A stretch of 64,000 nt of DNA, taken from NCBI GenBank assembly GCA_013289855.1, contig JABCZD010000004.1, forward strand, positions 248,001-312,000, given 5' to 3'. The stretch comes from Acidobacteriota bacterium. Its GTDB lineage: Bacteria > Acidobacteriota > Terriglobia > Acidiferrales > UBA7541. Numbering within the stretch: position 1 is the first letter of the stretch; each line of letters starts with the position of its first letter. Shown piece after piece: positions 34,733 through 43,869 of this stretch. A program made the translations under genes and the position numbers. The notes under the pieces were generated by a model that was given only the letters and a program-made list of their open reading frames with translations, was not told the origin of the DNA and did not search any database.

Positions 34733-35482
34733 ATGAAAAGGACATCACACGAATCGGCGGATAACCTAGCTGTGGACCGCCGCAGTTTTCTCGGCACGGC
34801 TCTAGGTGCCTGCGCTATTAGTCCACTTGGTTCTTGGTCTATGCAGCTTGCGGCAAGCATGAGTGGATCGCTAACAAAAGAGCAGCGTGACAGCATGACA
34901 CCGTCGCAGGTCATTGATGAATTGAAGAAGGGTAACGAGCGATTTCGTGCGGGCAAGATGGCTGCCCGTGATTATTTAGCTGAAAAGCGCTCAAGTGCTG
35001 CCGGCCAGTACCCCGCGGCCGTAATCCTAGGGTGCGTCGACTCGCGGGTGCCCGCGGAAATCGTTTTCGATGTTGGGATCGGTGACACGTTCAATGGGCG
35101 CGTGGCCGGCAATGTGGTCAACGACGACCTGCTGGGGAGCATGGAGTTTGCGTGTGCTGTTTCGGGAGCAAAGTTAGTCTTAGTTCTGGGACATACGGCT
35201 TGCGGTGCGATAAAGGGCGCAATCGATGACGTGGTATTAGGCAATCTCACGGGATTGTTGGCGAGGATCAAACCAGCCATCCCAGAAACCAAGTTTGAAG
35301 GCGAGAAGTCCAGCAAGAATCCGGCGTACGTCGATGCTGTGGCCCGAACCAATGTCAAAGTATCAATCGAAAACATTCGGCTGAGGAGCCCCGTATTGGT
35401 GGATCTGGAGAAGAAAGGATCGATCCAGATCACCGGCGCTATGTACAATCTAGCGAATGGCGTCGTGGACTTCGTCAGCTAG
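34733..35482 (+). CDS. Beta-type carbonic anhydrase with Tat signal
   Basis: 249-residue zinc enzyme that interconverts CO2 and bicarbonate. The beta-class ligands are Cys101-x-Asp103-x-Arg105 (GCVDSRVP) and His154-x2-Cys157 (GHTACGAIKGA). The N-terminus is unusual: VDRRSFLGTALGACAIS is a twin-arginine motif followed by a hydrophobic stretch, so the folded enzyme is probably exported to the periplasm by Tat. Most beta carbonic anhydrases are cytosolic. ATG 34733 has GGAGGAAGA directly upstream. It follows the VWA gene closely and may be co-transcribed. Confidence 0.9.
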   Translation: MKRTSHESADNLAVDRRSFLGTALGACAISPLGSWSMQLAASMSGSLTKEQRDSMTPSQVIDELKKGNERFRAGKMAARDYLAEKRSSAAGQYPAAVILGCVDSRVPAEIVFDVGIGDTFNGRVAGNVVNDDLLGSMEFACAVSGAKLVLVLGHTACGAIKGAIDDVVLGNLTGLLARIKPAIPETKFEGEKSSKNPAYVDAVARTNVKVSIENIRLRSPVLVDLEKKGSIQITGAMYNLANGVVDFVS

Positions 35483-35619
35483 CAAGTTCAGCGTCACGAA
35501 ACGCACTGAAGTGTTCTTGGGCAATGATCTAGCTGTGCTACCGCTGAAAAACTAAACGGAAGCGCAACTCTATTGCGCTGGCTTTTGGGATCTGTGAGCG
35601 TTTGAGGCGAAGACCACCA

Positions 35620-36345
35620 ATGCCGAATAACATTGGCAGAGTGATTGTACTGGCTGCGCTGTTTTGTTGTGTGATGACTGGCCAGGCGAGGGCACAACAA
35701 CAGCCACCGGAGGATCCGGAGGACAGTAAGAAGTTAGGGCTCTGGCTTGATCAGGGAATTTCCACTGGTCTCACGCCCAGCAAGTCCTTGGAAATCGAAT
35801 TCTACGAAAGGTATGACGAGGTAATTTCGAACCTATTCGAGTATTTTGTTCAGGGTGGCGTCGCGTTTCGTGTGCGTCCGTGGCTGACAGTAACGCCGAT
35901 ATATCGATATCAACGCTTTCCCGCGAATCCCACCGTCGCCTACGAAAACCGGTTACTTCTGAATGTTACGGTGAGCTATTCGCGTGGCGCATGGCGGCCG
36001 AATCTGAGAACGATCGTGGAGGGGCGGTTTCCCGACAATCGAATAGCCTCGGCACGGTTTCGATTTCGACCTGGGGTTGACTATACGTTGCCGCTGCGGA
36101 TGAAGCGGCGCCCGGCGCTGGTCGTGAGTAATGAGTTTTTTGTCGTCCCCGGAACCAATAGCTTTGCTGCTGGTGGCGCCTTTACGCAAAACCGTTTTCA
36201 GGTGGGGGTCCGGCTGCCCATCTCTGATTGGTTTTCGGTACGACCTTATTATCTATTGCAGTCAGTAAATTTGCCCACGGGCTGGGAAACCAACGAAGTT
36301 ATTGGTATCTCGGTGGCAGTCAAGATCCTCAATAAGAACAAATGA
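35620..36345 (+). CDS. DUF2490-like outer-membrane beta-barrel protein
   Basis: 241-residue exported protein. A signal peptide (RVIVLAALFCCVMTG, cleaved near ARAQ) is followed by alternating strands with aromatic girdles: SLEIEFYERYDEV, FRVRPWLTVTPIYRYQR, YENRLLLNVTVSYS, ALVVSNEFFVVPG, RFQVGVRLPISDWFSVRPYY and ending VIGISVAVKI. This matches the DUF2490 family of predicted barrels. The start at 35620 (MPNNIG) is preferred; a TTG at 35602 is in frame. No strong ribosome site. Function unknown. Confidence 0.75.
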   Translation: MPNNIGRVIVLAALFCCVMTGQARAQQQPPEDPEDSKKLGLWLDQGISTGLTPSKSLEIEFYERYDEVISNLFEYFVQGGVAFRVRPWLTVTPIYRYQRFPANPTVAYENRLLLNVTVSYSRGAWRPNLRTIVEGRFPDNRIASARFRFRPGVDYTLPLRMKRRPALVVSNEFFVVPGTNSFAAGGAFTQNRFQVGVRLPISDWFSVRPYYLLQSVNLPTGWETNEVIGISVAVKILNKNK

Positions 36346-36617
36346 GGGAGGGTCATGCAAGGAAAAGAGATTCCGGCGCATCAAAGGCTGATTATCTGTT
36401 GCAACTATTGATCGGCGCAAGATGGTTCCTCGGGATTATTTAGCTCAGCGGCATGAAACCACCGAATTATCGGTGGCAAACTCGCGGTTGTCAGGCCAGC
36501 CAAAAAGGCTCGCCGAAGGCGCAACAGAAGAAGCAGACACGGATACACTTACAGCCGTTTTCGATTTCCAAAATAGTGGGGGCTGAACGTATTCATCGTA
36601 AGAGGAGGAAGGAAACT

Positions 36618-37544
36618 ATGAGCAGGCTCAGATTTGTAGAAATTGTGCTATTGGTGACCGCTTCGCTGGCATCACCGCTGTTGCTAGGCAGTCCGGCTCA
36701 AGCTCAGACCGCCAAAGCGCAGGGATTGATAACGGGACGAAGCGGGGAAACCATGACGGTGCAAACGCAGGATTCGTCGACGGTGGTGGTGGTGCTCACG
36801 GACGACACCCAAGTGGCCCAAATACAGGGAGTTTTCAAGGCGCGCCGCAAGCAAATGTCAATGGCCGCGCTCATACCCGGCCTGCAGGTCCAGGTGCAAG
36901 GGACCTACAACACCAAAAACCAACTCGTGGCGAGTTCCATCAAGTTCAAAGGCAATGACCTGGAGGACGCGCAAACTATCCAAGCTGGACTGCAACCGAC
37001 CAAGGAGCAGATACAGCAGACCCAGCAGCAGCTCGAGGAGCAGAAGGCCGCGCTTGAGCGGCAACAGCAAGAAATGCAGCAACAACAACAGCAAATGGCG
37101 CTGGCGCAGGAAAAGATCGACGCTAATAAAGCGGCCATTGCGGCAGCCAACAAGCGCTTCGGGCAGCTCGACGATTACAATATTCTCGACGAGATGACCG
37201 TTTTGTTCGGCAATGGCAAGGTAGCGCTCGATCCAAAGTACAACCAACAACTGCTGGACTTGGCTGCGAAGGCCAAGACGATCACTGCCTACACAATCCA
37301 GGTAAAGGGCTATGCCTCATCGGTAGGTAGCGCTGCGCTCAACCAGAAGCTGAGCGAAGACCGGGCCAACGCCGTGACCCAATTCTTGCAGCAGCAGGGT
37401 CACATCCCCCTCACCAATATGCTGGCTCCAGGAGCTATGGGCGAGAGCAGGCAGATTGGCTCTGACAAGACGGCTGACGGCCAAGCCGAAAACCGGCGCG
37501 TGGTTGTGAGAGTCCTTCAGAACAAGGGAATCGCGGGCACTTAG
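36618..37544 (+). CDS. OmpA-family protein with Gln-rich coiled coil
   Basis: 308-residue exported protein. A signal peptide (about 1-32, ending AQAQ) is followed by a DUF5666-like beta domain (40-115: GLITGRSGETMTV, VVVLTDDTQVAQ). A long Gln/Glu-rich coiled coil (about 125-185, including QQQQQQMALAQEKI) comes next. The C-terminal OmpA peptidoglycan-binding domain (about 200-305) has LFGNGKVAL, TIQVKGYAS and the NRRVVVRV end. It would bridge the outer membrane or periplasm to the cell wall. AGAGGAGGAAGGAAACT precedes ATG 36618. The Asp of the usual diaminopimelate contact (NxxL...R) is partly conserved. Confidence 0.85.
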   Translation: MSRLRFVEIVLLVTASLASPLLLGSPAQAQTAKAQGLITGRSGETMTVQTQDSSTVVVVLTDDTQVAQIQGVFKARRKQMSMAALIPGLQVQVQGTYNTKNQLVASSIKFKGNDLEDAQTIQAGLQPTKEQIQQTQQQLEEQKAALERQQQEMQQQQQQMALAQEKIDANKAAIAAANKRFGQLDDYNILDEMTVLFGNGKVALDPKYNQQLLDLAAKAKTITAYTIQVKGYASSVGSAALNQKLSEDRANAVTQFLQQQGHIPLTNMLAPGAMGESRQIGSDKTADGQAENRRVVVRVLQNKGIAGT

Positions 37545-37857
37545 AACCAAGCTGGTATCACGCGAATTGCCTTCACAATTCGCGCCCGGGCAAGACGCCC
37601 GCCGGGCCCTGCGACCGAGCACCTGCCGCGGCAGCTCAGAACAGATCCTGCTCCTTCAAATGGGCTGCGAAGCAAGAAACGTCCAGCCATTGCAGATGTG
37701 TTTTTACTTGACTTCCCCATTTAAGCCCGTCGAATAGCCGCTGACATCACCCGATGACCAGCTGCCAACTTAGCTTCTGACAGACAGCGCTGTGAAGCAC
37801 ACGCCTTTGGCTAGTTTTCCACTCGTCCGGTAAGCGCGTTTACCAGTAGAAACGATC
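37545..37857. other. Intergenic region with hairpin and DUF2950 relic
   Basis: 313 bases. A 9-bp inverted repeat CGCGAATTG / CAATTCGCG (37561-37584) follows the OmpA gene, a terminator-like hairpin without a T run. The second copy of the DUF2950 3' repeat lies at 37723-37783. Confidence 0.5.
37723..37783 (+). repeat. Copy 2 of the DUF2950 3'-end repeat (gene relic)
   Basis: Matches 33296-33355, including the codons AAG CCC GTC GAA TAG that end the DUF2950 reading frame. Upstream of it no DUF2950 coding can be read. It is best explained as the remaining 3' end of a duplicated DUF2950 gene that has been lost. Confidence 0.7.
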
Positions 37858-38280
37858 ATGTGCATTTCAGAACCCAAGTCTGATAGTCCGAATACTCCGC
37901 GGAAGGGACACGAGCCACCAACAGCCACGTCGGTACATGGCTGGCGGTATCACCACATCGGCATCCCGACGGACGTTCCGCGACCCGGCGAATATTATCT
38001 GGAGCAATTCAAGATGTACGTCTCCGCGTTTGAGACGAGCGCTTGTGGCATTCAATGGATGCGCTTCGAGCCCGATAGCCCAGTGCACGCGTTGATTCAG
38101 TCAGTCCCGCACATAGCGTTTGAAGTAGACGACCTGCAGGCCGCGATTGAGGGAAAGGAAATTCTCACTCCCCCGAATTCGCCATCGGAAGGCGTTACGG
38201 TGGCGATGATCCTCGATAGCGGCGCGCCGGTGGAGCTCCTCGAATTTCGGCGTGGTCTGAGCAGCGGCCCAAGGCGTTGA
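37858..38280 (+). CDS. VOC (glyoxalase-like) family protein
   Basis: 140-residue soluble protein with one vicinal-oxygen-chelate fold. Candidate metal ligands are His33 (HHIGIP), His85 (PHIAFEVDD) and Glu near the end (ELLEF). The spacing GWRYHHIGIPTDVPRPGEYYL, then MYVSAFETSACGIQW and LIQSVPHIAFEVDDL fits the family, which includes glyoxalases, dioxygenases and fosfomycin-resistance enzymes; the actual reaction is unknown. A weak ribosome site precedes ATG 37858. No neighbour suggests a pathway. Confidence 0.75.
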   Translation: MCISEPKSDSPNTPRKGHEPPTATSVHGWRYHHIGIPTDVPRPGEYYLEQFKMYVSAFETSACGIQWMRFEPDSPVHALIQSVPHIAFEVDDLQAAIEGKEILTPPNSPSEGVTVAMILDSGAPVELLEFRRGLSSGPRR

Positions 38281-38413
38281 GATTGTCGGCGGAACGCCGG
38301 ACATACGACAGCGTTTGAGAAAAGAACCGAGCTGGTGCGATTATGACGAGCAGACTGGCGCGAAACCCACCTGATTGACTTGGATGGAGATATATCCCTA
38401 AGATACGCCAACA

Positions 38414-41056
38414 ATGGAGGACCCACGGACACCACCCAGCAACCAGACAACGACATCGCGATACCGTGTTGTTGAGAAGCTTGGTGCTGGAGGAAATGGA
38501 GTGGTGTATAAGGCCGAGGACACCCGGCTAGGACGTTTCGTGGCCCTCAAGTTTCTCCCACCGGAAGGACAGCGGGACGGCCATGCGCAGGCGCGTTTTC
38601 AACGCGAGGCACAGGCGGCTTCAGCGCTAAATCACCACAACATCTGTACGGTCTATGACATCGGCGAGCAGGATGGCCAGACGTTCATCGCCATGGAGCT
38701 GCTTGAAGGGCAGACGCTGAAGCAGAAGATCGGATTGCGTCCGCTACCGCTGGAGACCCTGCTGGACTATGCGACGCAGATCGCCGCAGGGCTGGAGATT
38801 GCGCACAAGCACGGAATCGTTCACCGGGATATCAAGCCATCCAACATTTTCGTGACCAACCGGGGCGAGGTGAAGCTGGCGGACTTCGGCCTGGCGAAAC
38901 GCGTGATTCCGAATAGCGTGCCAATCGACGAGTCACCAACGATTTCAGCTTCGATCACAGAGCGCGGCGCCATTGTCGGAACCGTGGCGTACATGTCTCC
39001 GGAACAGGCGCAGGACAAAGACATTGACGCGAGGAGCGACATTTTTTCGTTTGGGATCGTTCTCTATGAGATGGCGACCGGGAAGCGCGCGTTCCCCGGA
39101 GAATCTTCCGCAACGATCATTGGGGAGATTCTGCATAAAGAGCCGAAACCCATTCGCGAGTTGAATCCCGAGGTACCCGAAGAACTCCAACGAATCGTTG
39201 TGAAGACGCTGGAGAAGGATCGCGAAGACCGTTATCAGACGGCGCATGAACTGATGGTGGACTTGCGCCGTCTGATGAAGAAGGAGACGGAACGATCGCA
39301 GAGCGGGTTGCATGCAGGGCCGCCAAAGCAAGAGAAGTCGAAGAGGTGGATCTGGATTGGTGCGGCGGCCGTGGCGGTGGTCTGCGCCGCAGCGTGGGTA
39401 GCGCTGACCGGCCGCGGCACGCCCACCGATTCTCCGCCACTGCCGATGGAGCAGCTCACCTTTTCGAGCGAAGCCAAAAGTCCCTCGATCTTCACGGACG
39501 GATCGCGTATTTATTTCGTCAGCGTACACGATCCTGTGGAAATGTCCGTAAAGGGGGGAGCCACGGCGCCTCTCCGCGCCGCGATCGGCGCCATGAGTAT
39601 CCTGGATATTTCGCCGGATGGTTCTGAGTTTTTGTTGCTGCAGGGCGATCTGAATGACGAGACACAGCGGGGAACAATATGGACCATGCCTGTGCTGGGA
39701 GGTGCGGCGAAGCGGTTGGGAAATATGACGGCGCGCGGCGCAAGTTATTCCCCGGATGGGAAGTTGCTTGCGTTCAATGAAAAGGAATCGGTCTATGTGT
39801 GTGACCGCGACGGACAAAACGTAAAGGAAATCTGGAACACGCACCACATGGTGACGGGCAATCCCGCTTTTTCGCCGGGCTCCAGCAAAATTCGTGTAAC
39901 CGTGTCGAGAAGCACCCTGGAGACGGATATTACGAGGATCTGGGAGCTGAACGTAGACGGCAGCAATCCACATCTACTTCCTCTTCCTCAGAATTGGCCG
40001 GATGGCGACGGCGTGTATGCCGGAATCTGGACGCCGGGCGGAAAACACTTTGTCTTTAACGCCTACAAAGGCGGGTACAACAATCTTTACGAATACTTAG
40101 AACCAAAGTGGTACGAGTTCTGGAACAAGCCGTCCGCCGTGCGGTTGACCTCCGGCCAGCCCGAAGTGACCGCCATGGCGCCCAGCCGAGACGGTAACGG
40201 AATGTTCGTCGTGGGTCGTCTGGCTCAGGGATCGCTGCACTTCTACGACGCAAAGGAAAAACGATTTTTGCCTTATTTGGGAGGACTGCCCGCGGCGCAG
40301 CTGGTGGTATCACCGGACCGAAAATGGATGGCCTACACGGATTATCCGAGAGGCTACTTGTGGCGCTGCAAGATTGATGGTAGCGAGAAGTTGCAACTGA
40401 CAAACGCTTTCGCACAGATGCCCACCTGGTCGGCGGACAGCAAGTGGATCGCGTATAGCGACTGGTCTGAGCTTTATCGCGTCAGTGTCGATAGTGGCGC
40501 ACCGGAAAAGCTGACGTCAGAGGGTTTCACGGAAGTACTTCCGAACTGGTCGCCAGACGGGAAATCCATCTACTTTAACGATTACCCAATCGCGGGACAC
40601 TTTCGCATCCGCATTCTGGATCTGGAGACCAGAAAGGTGTCGACCATGCCGGGATCGGATGGCTACTACGCTCCATTGTGGTCGCCCGACGGGCAGTATC
40701 TGGCGGCAATTCAGAATCCGCCCAAAAGCCTGGCGATTTATTCCCTGCAAACTAAGCAATGGAAACAGTTGAAGGTTTTTGAACACGACTGGGGATTTTT
40801 TGTGTGGGCGCCGGATTCGAAGTCACTTTACTTTATGTGCGGCCCGGCGGAAGCCGCAACCGGCGAGCAAACTGGTATCTACCGTCTGACGGTGCCAGAC
40901 GGAAAATGGGAGTTATTCACGAAGTTTACAGGGTTGAACCCATTCCTGAACGGAGTGCAAAATTTCGTATCCATCACGCCAGAGGGCAATATCGCCGCGC
41001 CGAGCGATACCGGCGTCAGCCAGATTTATCAGATGAAGTGGAAGAACGCGGAGTAA
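38414..41056 (+). CDS. Hanks-type Ser/Thr protein kinase with TolB/WD40-like propeller
   Basis: 880-residue membrane receptor kinase related to the one at 26.7-29.6 kb. Kinase domain 15-290: glycine loop GAGGNGVVY (Asn replaces Met), Lys46, HRDIKPSN (Asp139), DFGLAK (Asp157) and SPEQAQD. A short basic linker is followed by a transmembrane helix (about 312-335, WIWIGAAAVAVVCAAAWVAL) and an extracytoplasmic TolB-like propeller (about 345-880) with repeats such as YSPDGKLLAF, PTWSADSKWIAY and LPNWSPDGKSIYF. It begins the gene right after a long 5' region and lacks a strong ribosome site at ATG 38414. Probable sensor kinase; signal unknown. Confidence 0.9.
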   Translation: MEDPRTPPSNQTTTSRYRVVEKLGAGGNGVVYKAEDTRLGRFVALKFLPPEGQRDGHAQARFQREAQAASALNHHNICTVYDIGEQDGQTFIAMELLEGQTLKQKIGLRPLPLETLLDYATQIAAGLEIAHKHGIVHRDIKPSNIFVTNRGEVKLADFGLAKRVIPNSVPIDESPTISASITERGAIVGTVAYMSPEQAQDKDIDARSDIFSFGIVLYEMATGKRAFPGESSATIIGEILHKEPKPIRELNPEVPEELQRIVVKTLEKDREDRYQTAHELMVDLRRLMKKETERSQSGLHAGPPKQEKSKRWIWIGAAAVAVVCAAAWVALTGRGTPTDSPPLPMEQLTFSSEAKSPSIFTDGSRIYFVSVHDPVEMSVKGGATAPLRAAIGAMSILDISPDGSEFLLLQGDLNDETQRGTIWTMPVLGGAAKRLGNMTARGASYSPDGKLLAFNEKESVYVCDRDGQNVKEIWNTHHMVTGNPAFSPGSSKIRVTVSRSTLETDITRIWELNVDGSNPHLLPLPQNWPDGDGVYAGIWTPGGKHFVFNAYKGGYNNLYEYLEPKWYEFWNKPSAVRLTSGQPEVTAMAPSRDGNGMFVVGRLAQGSLHFYDAKEKRFLPYLGGLPAAQLVVSPDRKWMAYTDYPRGYLWRCKIDGSEKLQLTNAFAQMPTWSADSKWIAYSDWSELYRVSVDSGAPEKLTSEGFTEVLPNWSPDGKSIYFNDYPIAGHFRIRILDLETRKVSTMPGSDGYYAPLWSPDGQYLAAIQNPPKSLAIYSLQTKQWKQLKVFEHDWGFFVWAPDSKSLYFMCGPAEAATGEQTGIYRLTVPDGKWELFTKFTGLNPFLNGVQNFVSITPEGNIAAPSDTGVSQIYQMKWKNAE

Positions 41057-41291
41057 GGCTCCGAGCGGTTTTTCCAGTTGCTTTGGCGGACTCACTGCAA
41101 CCATCTAGTAATGCTTGTGAACTCGACGAAGGTTAATGTCGATGGAACGCCCCCGTCCCGCGATTCAATTTCACCGGCCTGGTTCGTCGGGTAATCGGAA
41201 ACTGACCCGCCACCCGAATTTGCGATTTACGGCGCGGAATTGGGCGGTCTGATAAAGTATTGGCTCGGACGAAAGGGTTGTGGTGAGCGGC

Positions 41292-42026
41292 ATGAAAGTT
41301 CAAGAAGAAGTGGTGAGCCAGGAACAGAAAGCGGCGGACGTTAAATTGCCGTTGAGCGCGCAAGTGCGGCGAGAGATTATTGCCTGGTTCTGGGTGGGCC
41401 TGGCGTTCTTGCTGATTAACGGAGCGGTGGGGCAGGCGCGCGTTATCCCGTCTGGGTCCATGGAGAAGACCCTACTGGTGGGGGATCATCTGATCATGAG
41501 CCGCATCGGGTACGACGCTGGCGTGCCGTTCACGAGCTGGCATGTGCCGCTGTGGCGCAACCCCAAGCGGCAACAGATCGTGATTTTTATTCCGCCCTAC
41601 GCGCCGGAGCAGACGGATTTAATTAAGCGTGTGATTGGATTGCCGGGAGACACGCTCGATATCCGCGATGGCGCGGTGTGGATCAATGGGCAGAAGCTGA
41701 ACGAAACTTACACCACTGGACCCACCGAGCCGGCGCCGCAGAACGGAGCGCCACCGGGAATGACGGACCTGAAATTTCCTTATTTGGTGCCGAACAACTG
41801 TTACTTTGCGATGGGCGACAATCGGGGAAATTCGTATGACAGCCGTTTCTGGGGTTGCGTGCCGCGCCAGGATATTATCGGCACGCCGGTCATGATTTAT
41901 ATGTCGCTGAATGCGCCGCCGGATGCGTGGGAACCTGGACAGCTTGGCGAAAGGATTTCTGCGTACGGGCATGCGTTGTTCCATCCAGCGGAAGTGCGCT
42001 GGGGCCGTTTGTTCCGCACGTTCTAG
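41292..42026 (+). CDS. lepB: Signal peptidase I
   Basis: Membrane serine peptidase that removes signal peptides from exported proteins. One N-terminal helix (about 28-47, IAWFWVGLAFLLINGAVG) is followed by box B IPSGSMEKTL with the catalytic Ser56, box C, Lys112 in IKRVIGLPGD (general base), and box E GDNRGNSYDSR near 178. The residues are all present and the length is normal. I numbered from ATG 41292; GTG codons at 41280 and 41283 are also in frame, with AAAGG six bases before the second, so the start is uncertain by up to four residues. Many genes in the window encode its substrates. Confidence 0.9.
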   Translation: MKVQEEVVSQEQKAADVKLPLSAQVRREIIAWFWVGLAFLLINGAVGQARVIPSGSMEKTLLVGDHLIMSRIGYDAGVPFTSWHVPLWRNPKRQQIVIFIPPYAPEQTDLIKRVIGLPGDTLDIRDGAVWINGQKLNETYTTGPTEPAPQNGAPPGMTDLKFPYLVPNNCYFAMGDNRGNSYDSRFWGCVPRQDIIGTPVMIYMSLNAPPDAWEPGQLGERISAYGHALFHPAEVRWGRLFRTF

Positions 42027-42051
42027 GGTGCGCGATTTACAGGAGCATTAA

Positions 42052-42942
42052 ATGATCGTCGTCACAGGCGCAACCGGACGCACGGGAAGGATGGCAACGG
42101 AAACGTTGCTGGCAAAAGGCGAAAAGGTTCGGGCGATTGGGCGAGACTTGAATAAGCTCGCACCTCTGGTTGAGCGCGGTGCGGAAGCATCGGTCGGCGA
42201 CGTAGGAGACGCGGCTGCAATGACGCGCGCCTTCGACGGCGCTTCCGCGGTATATCTGGTTCTGCCCGAGGACATCTCGCAACAGGATTTGCGAGCGCAT
42301 CAGGAACGCGTCTCCGATTCCTACGCCGCGGCGATCAGCAACGCCCGGGTGCGGTTTGTCGTCAATCTAAGCAGTATCGGCGCGCAACACCCGAAGAACA
42401 CAGGTCCCATCGTCGGCTTACACAATCAGGAGCGAAAGCTCGATCGAATCGCTGGGCTGAACGTCCTGCATCTGCGCGCAGCGTATTTTATGGAGAATCT
42501 TTTCATGAGTATCGCGCCGTTGCGTTCAACTGGAACGCTACCGGGCGGCTTGCGTGCCGATGTGGCAATTCCGTGGATCGCCACGAAAGATATCGGCCGG
42601 TACGCGGCGACGCGCCTGGCTGCGCGAGATTTTTCCGGCAGTTCAATACAGGAGCTGCACGGGCAGCGCGATATTTCCATGAGAGAGGGAGCGTCGATTG
42701 TTGGCGGCGCTATCGGCAAGCCCAATCTTCCGTACGTGCAGGTGCCAAGCGCAGTGCTGGGTGCGTCCATGGTGCAGATGGGGTTACCTACGAAGACCGC
42801 AGAACTGCTCGTTGAAATGTGGGATGGTGCGAATGCGGGGCTGATCGCGCCGCTGGAAGCACGCTCGACAAAAAATACCACGCCCACGACGCTCGAAGCA
42901 TTTGTCGCCGAGGTGTTCGCACCTGCATATCTCGCTACCTGA
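42052..42942 (+). CDS. NmrA/NAD(P)H-binding atypical SDR
   Basis: 296-residue Rossmann protein of the NmrA-like/atypical short-chain dehydrogenase group. The cofactor motif is TGATGRTG (5-12), followed by AIGRDLNKL. The classical Tyr-x3-Lys is absent, as in this subgroup, whose members act as NAD(P) sensors or quinone/flavin reductases. Conserved GDVGDAAAMTRAFDGASAVY and RAAYFMENLF fit. AGGAG lies nine bases upstream of ATG 42052. It is 25 bases after lepB on the same strand and may be read through from it. Confidence 0.8.
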   Translation: MIVVTGATGRTGRMATETLLAKGEKVRAIGRDLNKLAPLVERGAEASVGDVGDAAAMTRAFDGASAVYLVLPEDISQQDLRAHQERVSDSYAAAISNARVRFVVNLSSIGAQHPKNTGPIVGLHNQERKLDRIAGLNVLHLRAAYFMENLFMSIAPLRSTGTLPGGLRADVAIPWIATKDIGRYAATRLAARDFSGSSIQELHGQRDISMREGASIVGGAIGKPNLPYVQVPSAVLGASMVQMGLPTKTAELLVEMWDGANAGLIAPLEARSTKNTTPTTLEAFVAEVFAPAYLAT

Positions 42943-43035
42943 CCAATCGAAAGTCACCGCTGATTCTTTCCGCATGCATTCTTTTCGTATGCAACGTCGC
43001 CCGTCGGACTAAGTGTGAATAGACGGCTCGACGCA

Positions 43036-43078
43036 GAAAAAAAGCCAACGGCGCGGAGGGCGTCCGCGCCGTTGGCTT
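43036..43078 (-). terminator. Strong rho-independent terminator of the bactofilin gene
   Basis: A perfect 15-bp stem (arms 43042-43056 and 43064-43078, AAGCCAACGGCGCGG and its complement) with a 7-base loop. On the minus strand it is followed by a run of seven T. It lies 25 bases beyond the bactofilin stop. The stem overlaps the end of no gene. Confidence 0.9.
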
Positions 43079-43103
43079 CCGAACAAAAATTGCCGACAAA
43101 TAA

Positions 43104-43658
43104 CTAAATGGTTTTGGTGGCGGCCGCAGCGGGAGTGGCGTTGCTGCGAGCGAAGGCGTTGGCGCCTTCCTTCTCAGCGCTCTTATCGATTTCGATGGAG
43201 CCCTTAAAGTACGCGCCGTCTTCGATCATGATGCGCGCGGTGGTCAAATCACCATTGACCGAGCCATCCTTCTTGATCTCGATACGGTCTTTGGCGCGAA
43301 GGTTACCCTTCACGGTACCGAACACTACCACCTCGCGGGCGATAATGTCGGCGGTGACTTTCGCCGTAGCCCCGACGGTGAGCTTGCGATCGTCGAGCTG
43401 GATCAGTCCTTCGACCGAGCCATCGATGAGCAAGTCTTCATTGCCGGAGATTTCGCCTTTCACGTGCAGGCTCGCGCCGAGCCGCGCTGTGGCGCCGCTG
43501 GTCGCTCCCCCTAGTGGACGCATCGCATCTGTACTCATGGCGTTCGTTTCCTCCCAAGACGCCGGAGCGGACTTCGGCGGCTGATTCGTAGGTAAATTTT
43601 TTGATGGCTCCGGCTGCGCGCCAAATTGCGTATCCGGTTTTTTCGTATTACCCCACAT
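43104..43658 (-). CDS. Bactofilin (polymer-forming cytoskeletal protein)
   Basis: 184-residue cytoskeletal protein. The central bactofilin/DUF583 domain (about 55-165) is a right-handed beta-helix, visible as regular short repeats: HVKGEISGNEDLLIDGSVEG, TVGATAKVTADIIARE, VVFGTVKGNLRAKDRI and GSVNGDLTTARI. Flanking tails are Pro/Ala-rich. Bactofilins polymerise without nucleotide and help shape cells or localise wall enzymes; the PBP and transglycosylase later in the window may use such scaffolding, but that is inference. ATG 43658 has GGAGGTCC directly upstream; the frame to 43691 is not needed. Confidence 0.9.
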   Translation of the reverse strand: MWGNTKKPDTQFGAQPEPSKNLPTNQPPKSAPASWEETNAMSTDAMRPLGGATSGATARLGASLHVKGEISGNEDLLIDGSVEGLIQLDDRKLTVGATAKVTADIIAREVVVFGTVKGNLRAKDRIEIKKDGSVNGDLTTARIMIEDGAYFKGSIEIDKSAEKEGANAFARSNATPAAAATKTI

Positions 43659-43869
43659 CGGACCTCCAAGGGACAACAGAACCCCACGCAAGTTTCCGGC
43701 CCGGGGTAAAGCAAACTCTATGCCTGTGGATGGTGCACGGCAAACAAAGTATGCACGACCTGTTTCGGGAAAGTAACTGCACTGTGGGACAGTGCTGGGA
43801 CTGTACTGACGGCTGCCCGGGGCGTTTGGAGCGGAAAGGGGCCGCTTTCAGTTGAACTTCGCAATTGAA

